NCBI RefSeq assembly: GCF_003182475.1
Contig: NZ_QGTS01000006.1
Span: forward strand, 186,001-250,000
DNA: 64,000 nucleotides
Origin: Mangrovibacter plantisponsor
GTDB lineage: Bacteria > Pseudomonadota > Gammaproteobacteria > Enterobacterales > Enterobacteriaceae
Direction of reading: 5' to 3'
Shown: positions 18,532 to 28,779 of the stretch, piece after piece
Layout of the letters: each line of letters begins with the position of its first letter
How positions within the stretch are numbered: the stretch's first letter is position 1
Notes under the pieces: generated by a model
Seen by the model: the letters and a program-made list of their open reading frames with translations, nothing else
Told to the model about the DNA's origin: nothing
Databases searched by the model: none
Program-made: the position numbers and the translations under genes

Positions 18532-18765
18532 AACAACTCCTTAGTCTTCTTGTACGTCAGGATGCCCGAAACATCCTTCAGGAAATCTCATGCTAACCAG
18601 GCAAAAAGTAATCTGCCATGCCACAAACACTTTTTTACGTAATTCTTTTCGAGAAGAGGATATCGTCCTTCCGTGCTGATAGCTGGGATTAAGACAAGAA
18701 AAAGGCTAAACTTCGCCAGTGTTACTCAATACCCTAAATCACGATTAAAGAGGCGAAGTCGCAAC

Positions 18766-20433
18766 GTGGCTCAATTCGTATATACCATGCATCGTGTCGG
18801 CAAAGTGGTTCCGCCGAAACGGCACATTCTTAAGAATATTTCTCTGAGCTTCTTCCCCGGCGCCAAAATCGGTGTGCTGGGCCTTAATGGTGCCGGTAAA
18901 TCAACATTGCTGCGTATCATGGCGGGCATTGATACCGATATCGAAGGTGAGGCCCGCCCTCAGCCTGGGATCAAAATCGGTTACCTGCCGCAGGAACCTC
19001 AGCTCAACCCGGAACACACTGTTCGCGAATCGATTGAAGAAGCTGTCGCGGAAGTCGTCGGTGCGCTTAAGCGCCTTGATGAAGTCTATGCCCTGTACGC
19101 AGACCCGGAAGCAGACTTCGACAAACTGGCTGCCGAGCAAGGTAAGTTAGAAGAGATTATCCAGGCGCATGATGGCCACAACCTGAACAACCAGTTAGAA
19201 CGAGCGGCAGACGCACTCCGCTTACCTGACTGGGACGCGACAATCGCAAACTTATCCGGGGGTGAACGCCGCCGTGTCGCTCTGTGCCGCCTGCTGTTAG
19301 AAAAACCTGACATGCTGCTGCTGGACGAACCAACCAACCACCTGGATGCTGAATCTGTTGCCTGGCTGGAACGCTTCCTGCACGACTTCGAAGGGACTGT
19401 GGTGGCAATTACCCACGACCGTTACTTCCTGGATAACGTTGCTGGCTGGATCCTTGAACTTGACCGTGGTGAAGGCATTCCCTGGGAAGGGAACTACTCT
19501 TCCTGGCTGGAACAGAAAGATCAACGTCTGGCACAAGAAGCTTCTGCTGAAGCCGCACGCCGTAAATCCATTGAGAAAGAACTGGAATGGGTTCGCCAGG
19601 GCGCCCGTGGCCGCCAGTCTAAAGGCAAAGCACGTCTGGCCCGTTTTGAAGAACTCAACAACGTGGAATACCAGAAACGTAATGAAACCAGCGAACTGTT
19701 TATTCCACCCGGTCCTCGCCTGGGCGACAAAGTGCTGGAAGTAGAAAACCTCACCAAGTCTTACGGCGACCGGGTCCTGATTGACGACCTCTCTTTCTCT
19801 ATTCCGAAAGGCGCTATCGTGGGGATTATCGGCCCTAACGGCGCGGGTAAATCTACGCTGTTCCGTATGGTAACCGGCCAGGAACAGCCCAACAGCGGGA
19901 ATATCACACTGGGCGATACCGTAAAAATTGCCGCAGTAGAACAGTTCCGTGATGCCATGGACAACAAGAAGACTGTCTGGGAAGAAGTCTCTGGCGGCCT
20001 GGATATCATGAAGATTGGTAACTTTGAAATCCCCAGCCGTGCTTACGTGGGGCGCTTTAACTTCAAAGGCACTGACCAGGGTAAACGGGTTGGCGAACTG
20101 TCTGGTGGTGAACGTGGGCGCCTGCATCTGGCTAAACTGTTGCAGGTAGGCGGCAACATGTTACTGCTCGATGAACCAACCAACGACCTGGATGTAGAAA
20201 CCCTGCGAGCACTGGAAAACGCCCTGCTGGAGTTCCCGGGTTGCGCCATGGTTATTTCCCATGACCGTTGGTTCCTGGACCGTATTGCGACGCATATTCT
20301 GGACTACCAGGATGAAGGCAAAGTTGAATTCTTCGAAGGTAACTTTACTGAATACGAAGAATACAAAAAACGCACTCTGGGTGCTGAAGCTCTTGAGCCA
20401 AAACGCATCAAATATAAGCGTATTACTAAATAA
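18766..20433 (+). CDS. ettA: Energy-dependent translational throttle protein EttA
   Basis: ABC-F ATPase that binds the ribosomal E site and gates the first peptide bond according to ATP/ADP. The product is 555 residues from a GTG start (MAQFVYTMHRVGKVV), the length of E. coli EttA; an in-frame extension to 18673 lacks homology and is rejected. Two ABC domains have Walker A GLNGAGKST (near residue 40) and GPNGAGKST (near 357), two LSGGE signatures and two LLLDEPTN Walker B motifs. No membrane segments. A terminator follows at 20458. Confidence 0.97.
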   Translation: MAQFVYTMHRVGKVVPPKRHILKNISLSFFPGAKIGVLGLNGAGKSTLLRIMAGIDTDIEGEARPQPGIKIGYLPQEPQLNPEHTVRESIEEAVAEVVGALKRLDEVYALYADPEADFDKLAAEQGKLEEIIQAHDGHNLNNQLERAADALRLPDWDATIANLSGGERRRVALCRLLLEKPDMLLLDEPTNHLDAESVAWLERFLHDFEGTVVAITHDRYFLDNVAGWILELDRGEGIPWEGNYSSWLEQKDQRLAQEASAEAARRKSIEKELEWVRQGARGRQSKGKARLARFEELNNVEYQKRNETSELFIPPGPRLGDKVLEVENLTKSYGDRVLIDDLSFSIPKGAIVGIIGPNGAGKSTLFRMVTGQEQPNSGNITLGDTVKIAAVEQFRDAMDNKKTVWEEVSGGLDIMKIGNFEIPSRAYVGRFNFKGTDQGKRVGELSGGERGRLHLAKLLQVGGNMLLLDEPTNDLDVETLRALENALLEFPGCAMVISHDRWFLDRIATHILDYQDEGKVEFFEGNFTEYEEYKKRTLGAEALEPKRIKYKRITK

Positions 20434-20457
20434 ATAGTTTACTGCTTATCTCTTTTC

Positions 20458-20485
20458 AGCCACCTTACACAGGTGGCTGTTTTCT
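20458..20485 (+). terminator. ettA terminator
   Basis: Stem CAGCCACC/GGTGGCTG with a 6-base loop, followed by TTTTCTTTG, lies 24 bases after the ettA stop. It precedes the convergent nadR gene. Confidence 0.85.
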
Positions 20486-20568
20486 TTGTTGTCACCGTTG
20501 GTTTTCGTTGTGAGCAAGTTCCGAGTATGGCTGCCACCGGGATACTGGCTCAGAAACAGCCGTGTGTT

Positions 20569-21813
20569 TTATTGCCCACTCTCTTCACCCATCAACTGGC
20601 GCACCAGGCTGACACAACGCAGAAAGCGCGTATCGTAGTCTGTCTCATCAACATGAGCATAAACAATGCCATTTTCCTGCAGCATAGACACTAACTGTGC
20701 CTGAAAAGCCTTACGCTCGCGTTCACTACCACTCCCGGAACGGCGAAAATCCCCTGCCACCCATGGCATGTTGTTTTCCAGCAAAATCACCAGGTCAAAC
20801 CGGTATTCATCAATCATCGCCTGCACAAAAGGGTGTCCCCGCCCTTCATTTGCCTTGCAGAAGGCCTGAATAGTAACGAAGTCAGTATCAATAAACACCA
20901 CTTTATTGGCATATTTAACTGCAAAATCAACATATTGAGAATGGCCAATGGCAATCTTATCATAGTCAGTATATTGCAATGCCCGGCCATCTCCCCCCAA
21001 ATGAGAGAAGACATACTCGCGGCCAAATTCCCAGGCACTGGTGGTATTGAAGATATTAGCCAGTTTGTTCACCATGGTGGATTTCCCACTGGACTCGCCG
21101 CCCAAAATAGCCACAGTGCGCACAAAAAAGGGTTTTACTTCAGTAGGGATGTAATCCCAGAAGCGGAACGGGTTTTCACGAATTTGGCCGCCACTGATGT
21201 TCATAAATGTGCGGTCAGGATCCACCAACACCGTATTGATCCCTAAATGTTCCAGGTACTGCGGTGCATCTGAGGCTTCTGAAGTATAAATTTGGTCCGG
21301 GAAAATACCTTCACTGTCCATAAACGCTTTAATACCAGCACTCCAGACATCCCAACCCCAGGGATAAGGCTCCATGCCCTCTTCATTAAACGCATGAATG
21401 TGGATATTTTTCTGATACTTAAAGGTTTGCAGCAACCAGCGCAAACGGTCACTGATAGTGGGCTGTTGCGACATCGCACTGGCTTCAAACAGCTCGCGAT
21501 CACGCGTTTCGTCATAACCCATAATGATATGCAGCTCATCAACCTGGCTACAGGCGCGCTGAATTAAATAGATATGGCCAGTGTGCAGAGGGTAAAACTT
21601 GCCAAATACTACCCCCACACGCTTCTCTACACGGGGGAATTCCAGGCTAAGGAACCGGTGCAAAGCCTCCAGCTTTTGGGCACTGGGGCTTTTGATTTTG
21701 GCGTTTAATAATTGGCTCAAATAGCCTTTCGTCATGCCACTGGCATCAGCGACTTGCTGGAGTGTGCAGCCCTTCTGGCGAATAGCGTGTTTTAAATATT
21801 CAAACGATGACAA
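20569..21813 (-). CDS. nadR: Trifunctional NAD regulator NadR
   Basis: Represses NAD biosynthesis genes and also has NMN adenylyltransferase and ribosylnicotinamide kinase activities. The 414 residues are slightly longer than E. coli (410). An N-terminal helix-turn-helix (CTLQQVADASGMTKGYLSQLL, from residue 16, split here) is followed by the NMNAT motif GKFYPLHTGH near residue 69 and a kinase Walker A GGESSGKST near 236. The C-terminal tail is diverged from E. coli. The start codon is TTG, supported by a strong AGGAGG. It is downstream of radA across a 152-base gap containing an inverted repeat. Confidence 0.96.
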   Translation of the reverse strand: MSSFEYLKHAIRQKGCTLQQVADASGMTKGYLSQLLNAKIKSPSAQKLEALHRFLSLEFPRVEKRVGVVFGKFYPLHTGHIYLIQRACSQVDELHIIMGYDETRDRELFEASAMSQQPTISDRLRWLLQTFKYQKNIHIHAFNEEGMEPYPWGWDVWSAGIKAFMDSEGIFPDQIYTSEASDAPQYLEHLGINTVLVDPDRTFMNISGGQIRENPFRFWDYIPTEVKPFFVRTVAILGGESSGKSTMVNKLANIFNTTSAWEFGREYVFSHLGGDGRALQYTDYDKIAIGHSQYVDFAVKYANKVVFIDTDFVTIQAFCKANEGRGHPFVQAMIDEYRFDLVILLENNMPWVAGDFRRSGSGSERERKAFQAQLVSMLQENGIVYAHVDETDYDTRFLRCVSLVRQLMGEESGQ

Positions 21814-21881
21814 GCGTTGCCTCCTGCAATCTCCGGGGAATACCTGCCTTTGTGTAATACACGCAGGAACAAGTAAGAATA

Positions 21882-21934
21882 ACCAGGTTCGGTTTCAGCC
21901 CACTACCTGTTGAATCGCGGGGCTGAAACCTGGT
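21882..21934 (-). terminator. Large inverted repeat between radA and nadR
   Basis: GGTTTCAGCCC (21891-21901) pairs with GGGCTGAAACC (21920-21930), and ACCAGGT (21882-21888) with ACCTGGT (21928-21934). The structure sits about 30 bases after the radA stop. It has no T tract and may stabilise an mRNA end or act as a protein-binding site. Confidence 0.5.
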
Positions 21935-21965
21935 GGGCTACCAAAAGAAGCAACCACCGGTGTTG

Positions 21966-23357
21966 TTATGTGACAAATAAATCATCAAATACAGACAGCG
22001 CATCCGCCAGTTTTTTTACACCGAAGATTTCCATTCCCGCAGGCGGGCGTTTTGGAACATTGGCGTGGGGAACAATCGCCCGGCGGAAACCATGTTTAGA
22101 CGCTTCGGTGATACGCTCCTGCCCACTCGGTACCGGCCGAATCTCCCCGGAAAGGCCAACTTCACCAAACACCACCAGGTCTTGCGGCAACGGGCGGTCT
22201 CTCAGGCTGGAGACAATCGCCAGCAACAGTGCTAAATCCACACTGGTTTCCGCTACTTTTACGCCGCCCACCACATTAACAAACACATCCTGGTCTGCCA
22301 TTTGTAAACCACCATGGCGGTGCAGCACCGCAAGCAGAATGGCCAGGCGGTTTTGCTCAAGCCCTACAGCCACACGCCGGGGGTTAGACATCATAGACTG
22401 ATCCACCAGCGCCTGAATTTCTACCAGTAAAGGCCGGGTTCCTTCCCAAACCACCATCACAGAACTGCCTGAAGTCAGCTCATCGCCCCGGCTAAGGAAA
22501 ATCGCTGACGGGTTGCTCACTTCGCGCATCCCCTGCTCGGTCATGGCAAAAACGCCCAGCTCGTTCACAGCACCGAAACGGTTTTTGTGGCTACGCAATG
22601 TACGAAAACGCGAGTCTGCATCGCCATCCAGCAACACAGAACAGTCAATACAGTGTTCCAGCACTTTTGGGCCGGCCAGTGAGCCATCTTTGGTGACATG
22701 GCCCACCATAATTACAGCCACACCACGCATCTTCGCATAGCGCGTCAAATATGCGGCTGTTTCCCGCACCTGAGCCACACTGCCTGGTGATGACTGAACA
22801 TCCGCCATATGCATAACCTGAATGGAGTCGATAACCATCAGTTTTGGCTGCTCCTGGTCAGCCACCAGGCAAATCTGTTCAATGCTGGTTTCTGACAGCA
22901 TATTCAGATTGCTGCCAGGCAACCCCAGGCGATGGGCACGCATGGCCACCTGCTGGAGCGACTCTTCCCCGGTGACATACAGCGTTTTCATTTGTTCAGC
23001 GAGTTTGCACAGGGTTTGCAGTAACAGGGTCGATTTCCCGGCACCAGGATTACCGCCGATTAAAATGGCGCTTCCCGGCACCACACCGCCACCCAAAACC
23101 CGGTCGAACTCTTTAAAGCCCGTAGAGAAACGAGGGAGCTCCTCAAGACTGATTTCCGACAGCTTCTGCACTTTACTGACACCAGCATTGCCCGCATAGC
23201 CTGACAGTTTTTCATTGCGGGCAACCTGAGGCGATGCCGCTATTCGCACCTCGGTAATGGTATTCCAGGCATGGCATGCACTGCACTGCCCCTGCCAGCG
23301 CGGGTAATCCGCACCACACTCATTACAGACAAACGCTCTTTTCGGTGCTTTTGCCAC
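21966..23357 (-). CDS. radA: DNA repair helicase RadA (Sms)
   Basis: RecA-related motor that drives branch migration in recombinational repair. The 463 residues start at the second of two adjacent GTG codons, which has better spacing from GAGG and matches the E. coli N terminus (AKAPKRAFVC). A C4 zinc finger (CNEC...CSAC) lies at 10-30, Walker A GGNPGAGKST near 98, the diagnostic KNRFG motif near 258, and a Lon-protease-like domain after 300. It follows serB by 29 bases, so serB-radA is probably an operon, as in E. coli. Confidence 0.97.
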   Translation of the reverse strand: MAKAPKRAFVCNECGADYPRWQGQCSACHAWNTITEVRIAASPQVARNEKLSGYAGNAGVSKVQKLSEISLEELPRFSTGFKEFDRVLGGGVVPGSAILIGGNPGAGKSTLLLQTLCKLAEQMKTLYVTGEESLQQVAMRAHRLGLPGSNLNMLSETSIEQICLVADQEQPKLMVIDSIQVMHMADVQSSPGSVAQVRETAAYLTRYAKMRGVAVIMVGHVTKDGSLAGPKVLEHCIDCSVLLDGDADSRFRTLRSHKNRFGAVNELGVFAMTEQGMREVSNPSAIFLSRGDELTSGSSVMVVWEGTRPLLVEIQALVDQSMMSNPRRVAVGLEQNRLAILLAVLHRHGGLQMADQDVFVNVVGGVKVAETSVDLALLLAIVSSLRDRPLPQDLVVFGEVGLSGEIRPVPSGQERITEASKHGFRRAIVPHANVPKRPPAGMEIFGVKKLADALSVFDDLFVT

Positions 23358-23386
23358 CACATTACCTCACTCTTGTTACTGCCGGG

Positions 23387-24358
23387 TTATTCCTGCTTCA
23401 GGCTGCCAGAAAGAATACAGAATACCCCAAGAAGATCCGCATGGCGGATAGTCACTTCCGTTTTCTCATTCACTTTTGGCTTAGCGTGGTAAGCAATCCC
23501 CAGCCCGGCCGCTTTAATCATTAATAGATCGTTGGCGCCATCGCCAATTGCCACAGTTTGCGCAGGGTCGATGTTCCAGGTATCAGCAAGCTGCTTGAGG
23601 GTATCGGCTTTATAGCGTGCATCCACAATTGGGCCAACCACTTCTCCGGTAAGCTTACCCTGAGCAATCCCCATTTGGTTTGCCACCGCAGCGCATAAGT
23701 TCAGTTGATTTTTCAGGTGATCGGCAAAAAAGGTAAAGCCACCGGAAGCAATGGCAACCTGCCAGCCAAAGGCGTGCAGTTTCGCCACCATAGCAGTCAG
23801 CCCGGGCATCAGCGGCAAGGTATCCAGCACTTGCTGAAGGATACCGGCATCGGCACCTTTCAGTGTGCCTACACGCTCGCGCAAGCTGGCGGCGAAATCC
23901 AGTTCGCCACGCATGGCGCGCTCTGTCACTGCCGCGACTTGTTCGCCAGTACCAGCCAGTTTGGCAATTTCATCAATACACTCAATCTGGATGGCGGTTG
24001 AGTCCATATCCATAACCAGCAACCCGGGAACACGCAGGTTAGGTAATTTACCCAGGGGCGCGACATCCAGACCGGCCTCATGGGCCAGTTTGGTCGCTCT
24101 GGGAGTCAGTGAGCCCGCAAGGCGAACCACCTGATACTCTTCAACATCCCAGGCGGAGACAATCACCATAGCGGCGCCCAGCTTACGCTGATATTTGGTC
24201 AGACTATTTTTATCCAGGCCGCGCCCATACAGGAGCCAGCCAGTCCGGCCAGCGCGGTAATCCAGCGGCATCACTTCATCGCCACTGAGCGAAAGCGGCA
24301 GTCCGGGCCACAAGGAAACATCGTTGGGCAAATCGCACCATGTCAGGCTATTTGGCAT
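23387..24358 (-). CDS. serB: Phosphoserine phosphatase
   Basis: HAD-superfamily enzyme for the last step of serine synthesis. The product is 323 residues starting MPNSLTWCDLPNDVSLWPG; an upstream in-frame extension to 24400 is not supported. The HAD nucleophile motif is VMDMDSTAIQIECI near residue 113, followed by ASGGFTFF near 202 and GDGANDLLMIKAAG near 268. The N-terminal 100 residues are the regulatory domain. Divergent from ytjB and upstream of radA. Confidence 0.97.
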   Translation of the reverse strand: MPNSLTWCDLPNDVSLWPGLPLSLSGDEVMPLDYRAGRTGWLLYGRGLDKNSLTKYQRKLGAAMVIVSAWDVEEYQVVRLAGSLTPRATKLAHEAGLDVAPLGKLPNLRVPGLLVMDMDSTAIQIECIDEIAKLAGTGEQVAAVTERAMRGELDFAASLRERVGTLKGADAGILQQVLDTLPLMPGLTAMVAKLHAFGWQVAIASGGFTFFADHLKNQLNLCAAVANQMGIAQGKLTGEVVGPIVDARYKADTLKQLADTWNIDPAQTVAIGDGANDLLMIKAAGLGIAYHAKPKVNEKTEVTIRHADLLGVFCILSGSLKQE

Positions 24359-24468
24359 TACAGCTCCTGTAAAAATCGAATTCATGCCGGAATAAAACAA
24401 CGCATGAGGCTACCCTGTGATGCCTGCTTCTGGCAACATGCAGACAGCAATTTTTCAATAGGTGAGTT

Positions 24469-25125
24469 ATGGCACTGGCTAAACTGAAATTCCGTGTGCA
24501 TCGTACATTAATTATATTAATTTGCCTGGCCTTACTGGTTGCATTAATGCAAGGCGCGTCGTGGTTCAGCCAGAGCCACCAAAAAACCCGTAATTTGCAA
24601 TTTGAAGAGCTGGCTAACACCCTGGCAATACAGGTCAGTTACCGCCTGGTCCCCCTGCTCAAAGGGGATGCCCCGGATGAAAAACATATTGCAGTCATTT
24701 TGCGTAATTTAACCCAGCAAGGGCGTATTCTCGATGCAGGTGTCTACGATTCGCAAGGAAATTTAATCGTCAAGGCTGGGGAAAATGTCAATGTGCGAGA
24801 CAGGCTGGCTTTAGATGGAAAAAAGGCAGGCAGTTATTTCAACCAACAAATCGTCCAGCCCGTTGAAGACAAAAACACGCTACTGGGCTATTTGCGTTTA
24901 ACGCTCGACACCCACTCCCTGCCAACCGACGCACGCCAGGTAGATAACACAACCAATATTTTACGCCTGATGATGCTGTTATGTGTCGCCATTGGCATTA
25001 TTCTCGCCCGTATCTTATTGCAGGGTAAACGTACACGCTGGCAGCAATCGCCGTTCCTGCTTACTGCCAGTAAGTCGGTAAAAGAAGAAGATAACGATAC
25101 GCCAGAAGGGAAAGACAAACCTTAA
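24469..25125 (+). CDS. ytjB: Inner-membrane protein YtjB (Smp)
   Basis: A 218-residue protein, aligned throughout with E. coli YtjB (Smp, 214 residues). A first membrane segment lies at about 14-31 (TLIILICLALLVALMQGAS), a periplasmic sensor-like domain at about 35-160 (VYDSQGNLIVKAGENVNVRD), and a second membrane segment near 165-185, ending in a short cytoplasmic tail with a charged end. Function is not established. In E. coli lplA and yjjJ follow; here deoD comes next, convergently. Confidence 0.92.
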   Translation: MALAKLKFRVHRTLIILICLALLVALMQGASWFSQSHQKTRNLQFEELANTLAIQVSYRLVPLLKGDAPDEKHIAVILRNLTQQGRILDAGVYDSQGNLIVKAGENVNVRDRLALDGKKAGSYFNQQIVQPVEDKNTLLGYLRLTLDTHSLPTDARQVDNTTNILRLMMLLCVAIGIILARILLQGKRTRWQQSPFLLTASKSVKEEDNDTPEGKDKP

Positions 25126-25210
25126 GTGGCGGGCACTATGTGTGCCATGTATCAGGTATTTTCCAGGAACAGAGAAAGTGGCGTGAACAAAGTGGGGAAC
25201 AGCTAAGAAG

Positions 25211-25239
25211 TTGTTGTGCCAGACAAACTGGCACAACAA
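25211..25239. terminator. Hairpin between ytjB and deoD
   Basis: A perfect 12-bp stem TTGTTGTGCCAG/CTGGCACAACAA with a 5-base loop lies between the convergent ytjB and deoD genes. Flanking T tracts are short, so terminator efficiency is uncertain. Confidence 0.7.
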
Positions 25240-25256
25240 AAAGCAACAGTACGTTA

Positions 25257-25976
25257 TCAGGCTTTATCGCCCAGCAGTACCGATTCCAGGGCAATCTTTA
25301 TCATGTCATTAAAGGTGGTCTGGCGTTCTTCTGCGGTAGTTTGCTCGTGAGTACGGATATGGTCAGACACCGTACAAATCGCCAGCGCTTTCGCGCCAAA
25401 CTCCGCGGCAACACCATAAATACCAGCCGCTTCCATTTCCACGCCCAGGATTCCGTATTGCTCCATCACATCAAACATGGAAGGGTCCGGAGAGTAGAAC
25501 AAGTCAGCTGAAAACAAATTACCAACCCGGGCATCCACACCTAACGCTTTTGCGGCGTCAACCGCATTACGCACCATGTCAAAATCAGCCAGCGCTGCAA
25601 AATCATGGTCTTTAAAACGAATGCGGTTTACTTTGGAGTCCGTACTGGCGCCCATACCAATGACGACATCACGCAAATGGACGTCCTGGCGCACAGCACC
25701 ACATGAGCCGACACGGATAATTTTCTTCACACCAAACTCTGTTATCAGCTCTTTGGTGTAAATAGAGCAGGATGGGATCCCCATACCATGGCCCATTACG
25801 GAGATTTTGCGGCCTTTATAAGTGCCAGTAAAACCTAACATACCGCGAACATTATTCACTTCCCGCACATCTTCCAGGAAGGTTTCAGCAATGTGTTTGG
25901 CACGCAGCGGGTCACCCGGCATCAAAACGACGTCAGCGAAATCACCCATTTCTGCATTAATATGTGGCGTTGCCAT
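25257..25976 (-). CDS. deoD: Purine nucleoside phosphorylase
   Basis: Phosphorolysis of purine (deoxy)nucleosides to base plus (deoxy)ribose 1-phosphate; hexameric NP-I family enzyme. The 239 residues equal E. coli DeoD. Visible are [18 protein letters not shown] near residue 15, the phosphate-site [11 protein letters not shown] near 88, ETF-type [11 protein letters not shown] near 177, and [11 protein letters not shown] near 203 with the catalytic aspartate. Last gene of deoCABD, 130 bases after deoB; the gap contains a GGGCGG/CCGCCC hairpin (26074-26092) that may attenuate or protect the mRNA. Confidence 0.98.
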   Translation of the reverse strand: MATPHINAEMGDFADVVLMPGDPLRAKHIAETFLEDVREVNNVRGMLGFTGTYKGRKISVMGHGMGIPSCSIYTKELITEFGVKKIIRVGSCGAVRQDVHLRDVVIGMGASTDSKVNRIRFKDHDFAALADFDMVRNAVDAAKALGVDARVGNLFSADLFYSPDPSMFDVMEQYGILGVEMEAAGIYGVAAEFGAKALAICTVSDHIRTHEQTTAEERQTTFNDMIKIALESVLLGDKA

Positions 25977-26106
25977 TGTTATATTCCTTAATCAGTAGTC
26001 AGCGTTAAGAAGGTCACTTGTCAAAACCAGGCACAGAGCGCAGCAGGCTGCTACTGGCACAACATTCTGACATGGGCGGTTCGTCCCCGCCCACAGCTAC
26101 CGTCAC

Positions 26107-27330
26107 TCACAACATATTTTTGCCATAGTCCATGGCAGAGGTACCAAAATAGTGGGCCAGTGTCTGCCCGATATCGGCAAAGGTTTCGCGGTGCCCCAAA
26201 GAACCAGGTTGCACACGTGGGCCGGCAATTAATACTGGAATGTGCTCGCGAGTATGATCAGTACCAGCCCAGGTTGGGTCGCAACCATGATCGGCTGTCA
26301 GGATCAGGAGATCATCCCCTTCCAATAAAGCCAGTAACTCAGGCAAACGGCGGTCGAACAGTTCAAGACCGGCAGCATACCCGGCCACATCACGGCGGTG
26401 CCCCCAGGAAGAGTCAAAATCGACAAAGTTGGTAAACACAATGGTGTTATCCCCTGCCGCTTTCATTTCTGCCAGAGTCGCGTCAAATAACGCATCCAGC
26501 CCGGTCGCTTTCACCTTTTTAGTGATACCCACATTGGCATAGATATCCGCAATTTTACCCACAGACACCACCTGGCCTTGCTTTTCGTCCACCAGCTTTT
26601 TCAACACAGTTGCTGACGGCGGTTCGACAGCCAGGTCATGGCGGTTTCCGGTCCGTTCAAAGGCTCCGGCTTTTTCACCCACAAAAGGACGCGCAATGAC
26701 ACGGCCAATGTTATAGCCCCCGTTGGTCAGCACCTCACGCGCAATTTCGCACAAGTCGTACAGGCGTTGCAGACCGAAGGTTTCTTCATGGCAGGCAATC
26801 TGGAAAACGGAGTCAGCAGAGGTGTAGAAAATCGGTTTCCCGGTTTTCATATGCTCTTCACCCAGTTTGTCGAGAATGACGGTGCCCGAAGAGTGGCAGT
26901 TACCCAGGTAACCAGGCAGGTCAGCGCGTTGCACCAGTTCATCCAGCAATTTCTGGGGGAAGCTGTTTTCTACGTCGCTGAAATAGCCCCAGTCAAACAA
27001 CACAGGCACACCGGCTATTTCCCAGTGCCCGGACGGGGTGTCTTTACCAGAAGAGAGTTCATGCGCCCAGCCGTATGCACCAGTAATTACTGCATTACCG
27101 TCCATACCAGCCGGAAGGCTCCCGGTGGAACCTTCGTGGGCTTTCGCCAGGCCAAGTTGAGTTAAATTAGGTAAGTTCAGCGGGCCATGACGGCCTTTAT
27201 CTGCCTCGCCGTTAGCACAGGCCTGAGCAATATGGCCCAGAGTATCTGAGCCTGCATCACCGAATTTATCGGCATCTTCAGTTGCGCCAATGCCGAACGA
27301 GTCCAGCACCATAATGAATGCACGTTTCAT
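26107..27330 (-). CDS. deoB: Phosphopentomutase
   Basis: Interconverts (deoxy)ribose 1- and 5-phosphate in nucleoside catabolism; alkaline-phosphatase superfamily. The 407 residues equal E. coli DeoB. Metal-binding residues are in [14 protein letters not shown] (near 8), SDTLGHIA (near 32) and [10 protein letters not shown] near 338. The start [11 protein letters not shown] is preceded by AGGAGAAATT; the upstream extension to 27363 is rejected. Third gene of the deo operon. Confidence 0.98.
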   Translation of the reverse strand: MKRAFIMVLDSFGIGATEDADKFGDAGSDTLGHIAQACANGEADKGRHGPLNLPNLTQLGLAKAHEGSTGSLPAGMDGNAVITGAYGWAHELSSGKDTPSGHWEIAGVPVLFDWGYFSDVENSFPQKLLDELVQRADLPGYLGNCHSSGTVILDKLGEEHMKTGKPIFYTSADSVFQIACHEETFGLQRLYDLCEIAREVLTNGGYNIGRVIARPFVGEKAGAFERTGNRHDLAVEPPSATVLKKLVDEKQGQVVSVGKIADIYANVGITKKVKATGLDALFDATLAEMKAAGDNTIVFTNFVDFDSSWGHRRDVAGYAAGLELFDRRLPELLALLEGDDLLILTADHGCDPTWAGTDHTREHIPVLIAGPRVQPGSLGHRETFADIGQTLAHYFGTSAMDYGKNML

Positions 27331-27403
27331 AATTTCTCCTGCATCGTTGCCAGCGGCTGGCAACCGACGGCGCTAAAAGAAAGTGATCAGATCAGTATGC
27401 CAG

Positions 27404-28726
27404 TTATTGGGTGATAGTGCTATATACCACCGGGGTGTCAGCCACTGGAGCACTGCCGATGGTGATAGCTGTTTTCACCATTTGCGCCGCAGCCAGCCAT
27501 TCTGCCTCACCGCGCGCATGGATAATTGCCAGAGGGCGCTGGCCATCAATTTCTTCACCCAGGCGCACAACATCAGATAACCCAACGCTGTAATCAATCT
27601 CATCGCTGGCCTGGTGGCGGCCACCTCCCAAAGCAACCACCGCCATACCGAGCATACGGGTATCCATTGCGCTCACGTAGCCACTGGTGTCGGCAAACAC
27701 CGCTTTGCTAAGCATGGCTTCCGGCAGGTAACGGTCATAATGTTCGACGAAATCAGCAGGCCCGTTCTGGGCAGCAACCATGCGGCCAAAACACTCTGCA
27801 GCTTTGCCGTTATCCAGCACGTCATTCAGCATTTTCCGGGCGGTTGCTTCATCGGCAGCCAGTTTGCCCGACAACAGCATTTCAACGCTCAACGCCATGG
27901 TAACAGCCTCCAGGCGCGGATTACGCTGTTCACCCGTAAGGAAGCGCACAGCTTCACGCACTTCCAGCGCATTCCCCGCCGATGAAGCCAGCACCTGGTT
28001 CATATCCGTGAGCAAAGCAGTGGTACGCACACCTGCGCCATTCGCAACGGAGACAATTGCCCGGGCCAGTGCTTCAGACTGTTCATAAGTTGGCATAAAT
28101 GCGCCACTACCCACTTTGATGTCCATCACCAGCGCATCCAGCCCTTCAGCCAGCTTTTTCGCCAAAATAGATGCGGTTATCAGTGGAATGGAATCGACCG
28201 TTGCGGTGATATCCCGGGTGGCATAAAAGCGGCGGTCAGCCGGGGCCAGGGAATTGGTTTGCCCAATAATGGCCACACCAACAGAAGAAATGATGTTGCG
28301 AAAATGCGTATCGTCCGGGTAAATATCAAAGCCCGGAATGGATTCCAGTTTATCCAGAGTTCCACCAGTGTGGCCCAGCCCTCGCCCGGAAATCATCGGC
28401 ACATACCCACCGCAGGCTGCCACCATGGGGCCAAGCATCAGAGAAGTTACATCGCCCACACCACCAGTGGAGTGTTTATCCACAATCGGGCCATGCAAAT
28501 TGAGCGCTGACCAGTCCAGTACCGTGCCTGAATCCCGCATCGCCATTGTCAGCGACACACGCTCAGACATCGTCATATCATGGAAAAAAATGGTCATCGC
28601 CAGGGCTGCGATTTGCCCTTCTGAAACGGTGTTATCGCGGATCCCGTTGACAAAAAAACGGATCTCTTCGTCACTGAGCGGGTGTCCATCACGTTTTTTA
28701 CGGATAATTTCCTGGGCAAGAAACAC
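27404..28726 (-). CDS. deoA: Thymidine phosphorylase
   Basis: Converts thymidine plus phosphate to thymine and deoxyribose 1-phosphate. The 440 residues equal E. coli DeoA. The family signature [21 protein letters not shown] (from residue 113, split here) and the phosphate-binding KHSTGGVGD near 84 are intact. The start is GTG with a strong AGGAGG site. Lies 53 bases downstream of deoC. Confidence 0.98.
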   Translation of the reverse strand: MFLAQEIIRKKRDGHPLSDEEIRFFVNGIRDNTVSEGQIAALAMTIFFHDMTMSERVSLTMAMRDSGTVLDWSALNLHGPIVDKHSTGGVGDVTSLMLGPMVAACGGYVPMISGRGLGHTGGTLDKLESIPGFDIYPDDTHFRNIISSVGVAIIGQTNSLAPADRRFYATRDITATVDSIPLITASILAKKLAEGLDALVMDIKVGSGAFMPTYEQSEALARAIVSVANGAGVRTTALLTDMNQVLASSAGNALEVREAVRFLTGEQRNPRLEAVTMALSVEMLLSGKLAADEATARKMLNDVLDNGKAAECFGRMVAAQNGPADFVEHYDRYLPEAMLSKAVFADTSGYVSAMDTRMLGMAVVALGGGRHQASDEIDYSVGLSDVVRLGEEIDGQRPLAIIHARGEAEWLAAAQMVKTAITIGSAPVADTPVVYSTITQ

Positions 28727-28779
28727 TGTCGCCTCCTGAAGGTATCAGGGAGCCAGGGCGGGCCTGCTCCCTGGAAGAA

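Noticed and set aside
20473-20694. 73-residue plus-strand frame after ettA
   Set aside because: Lies over the ettA terminator and antisense to nadR; no homology.
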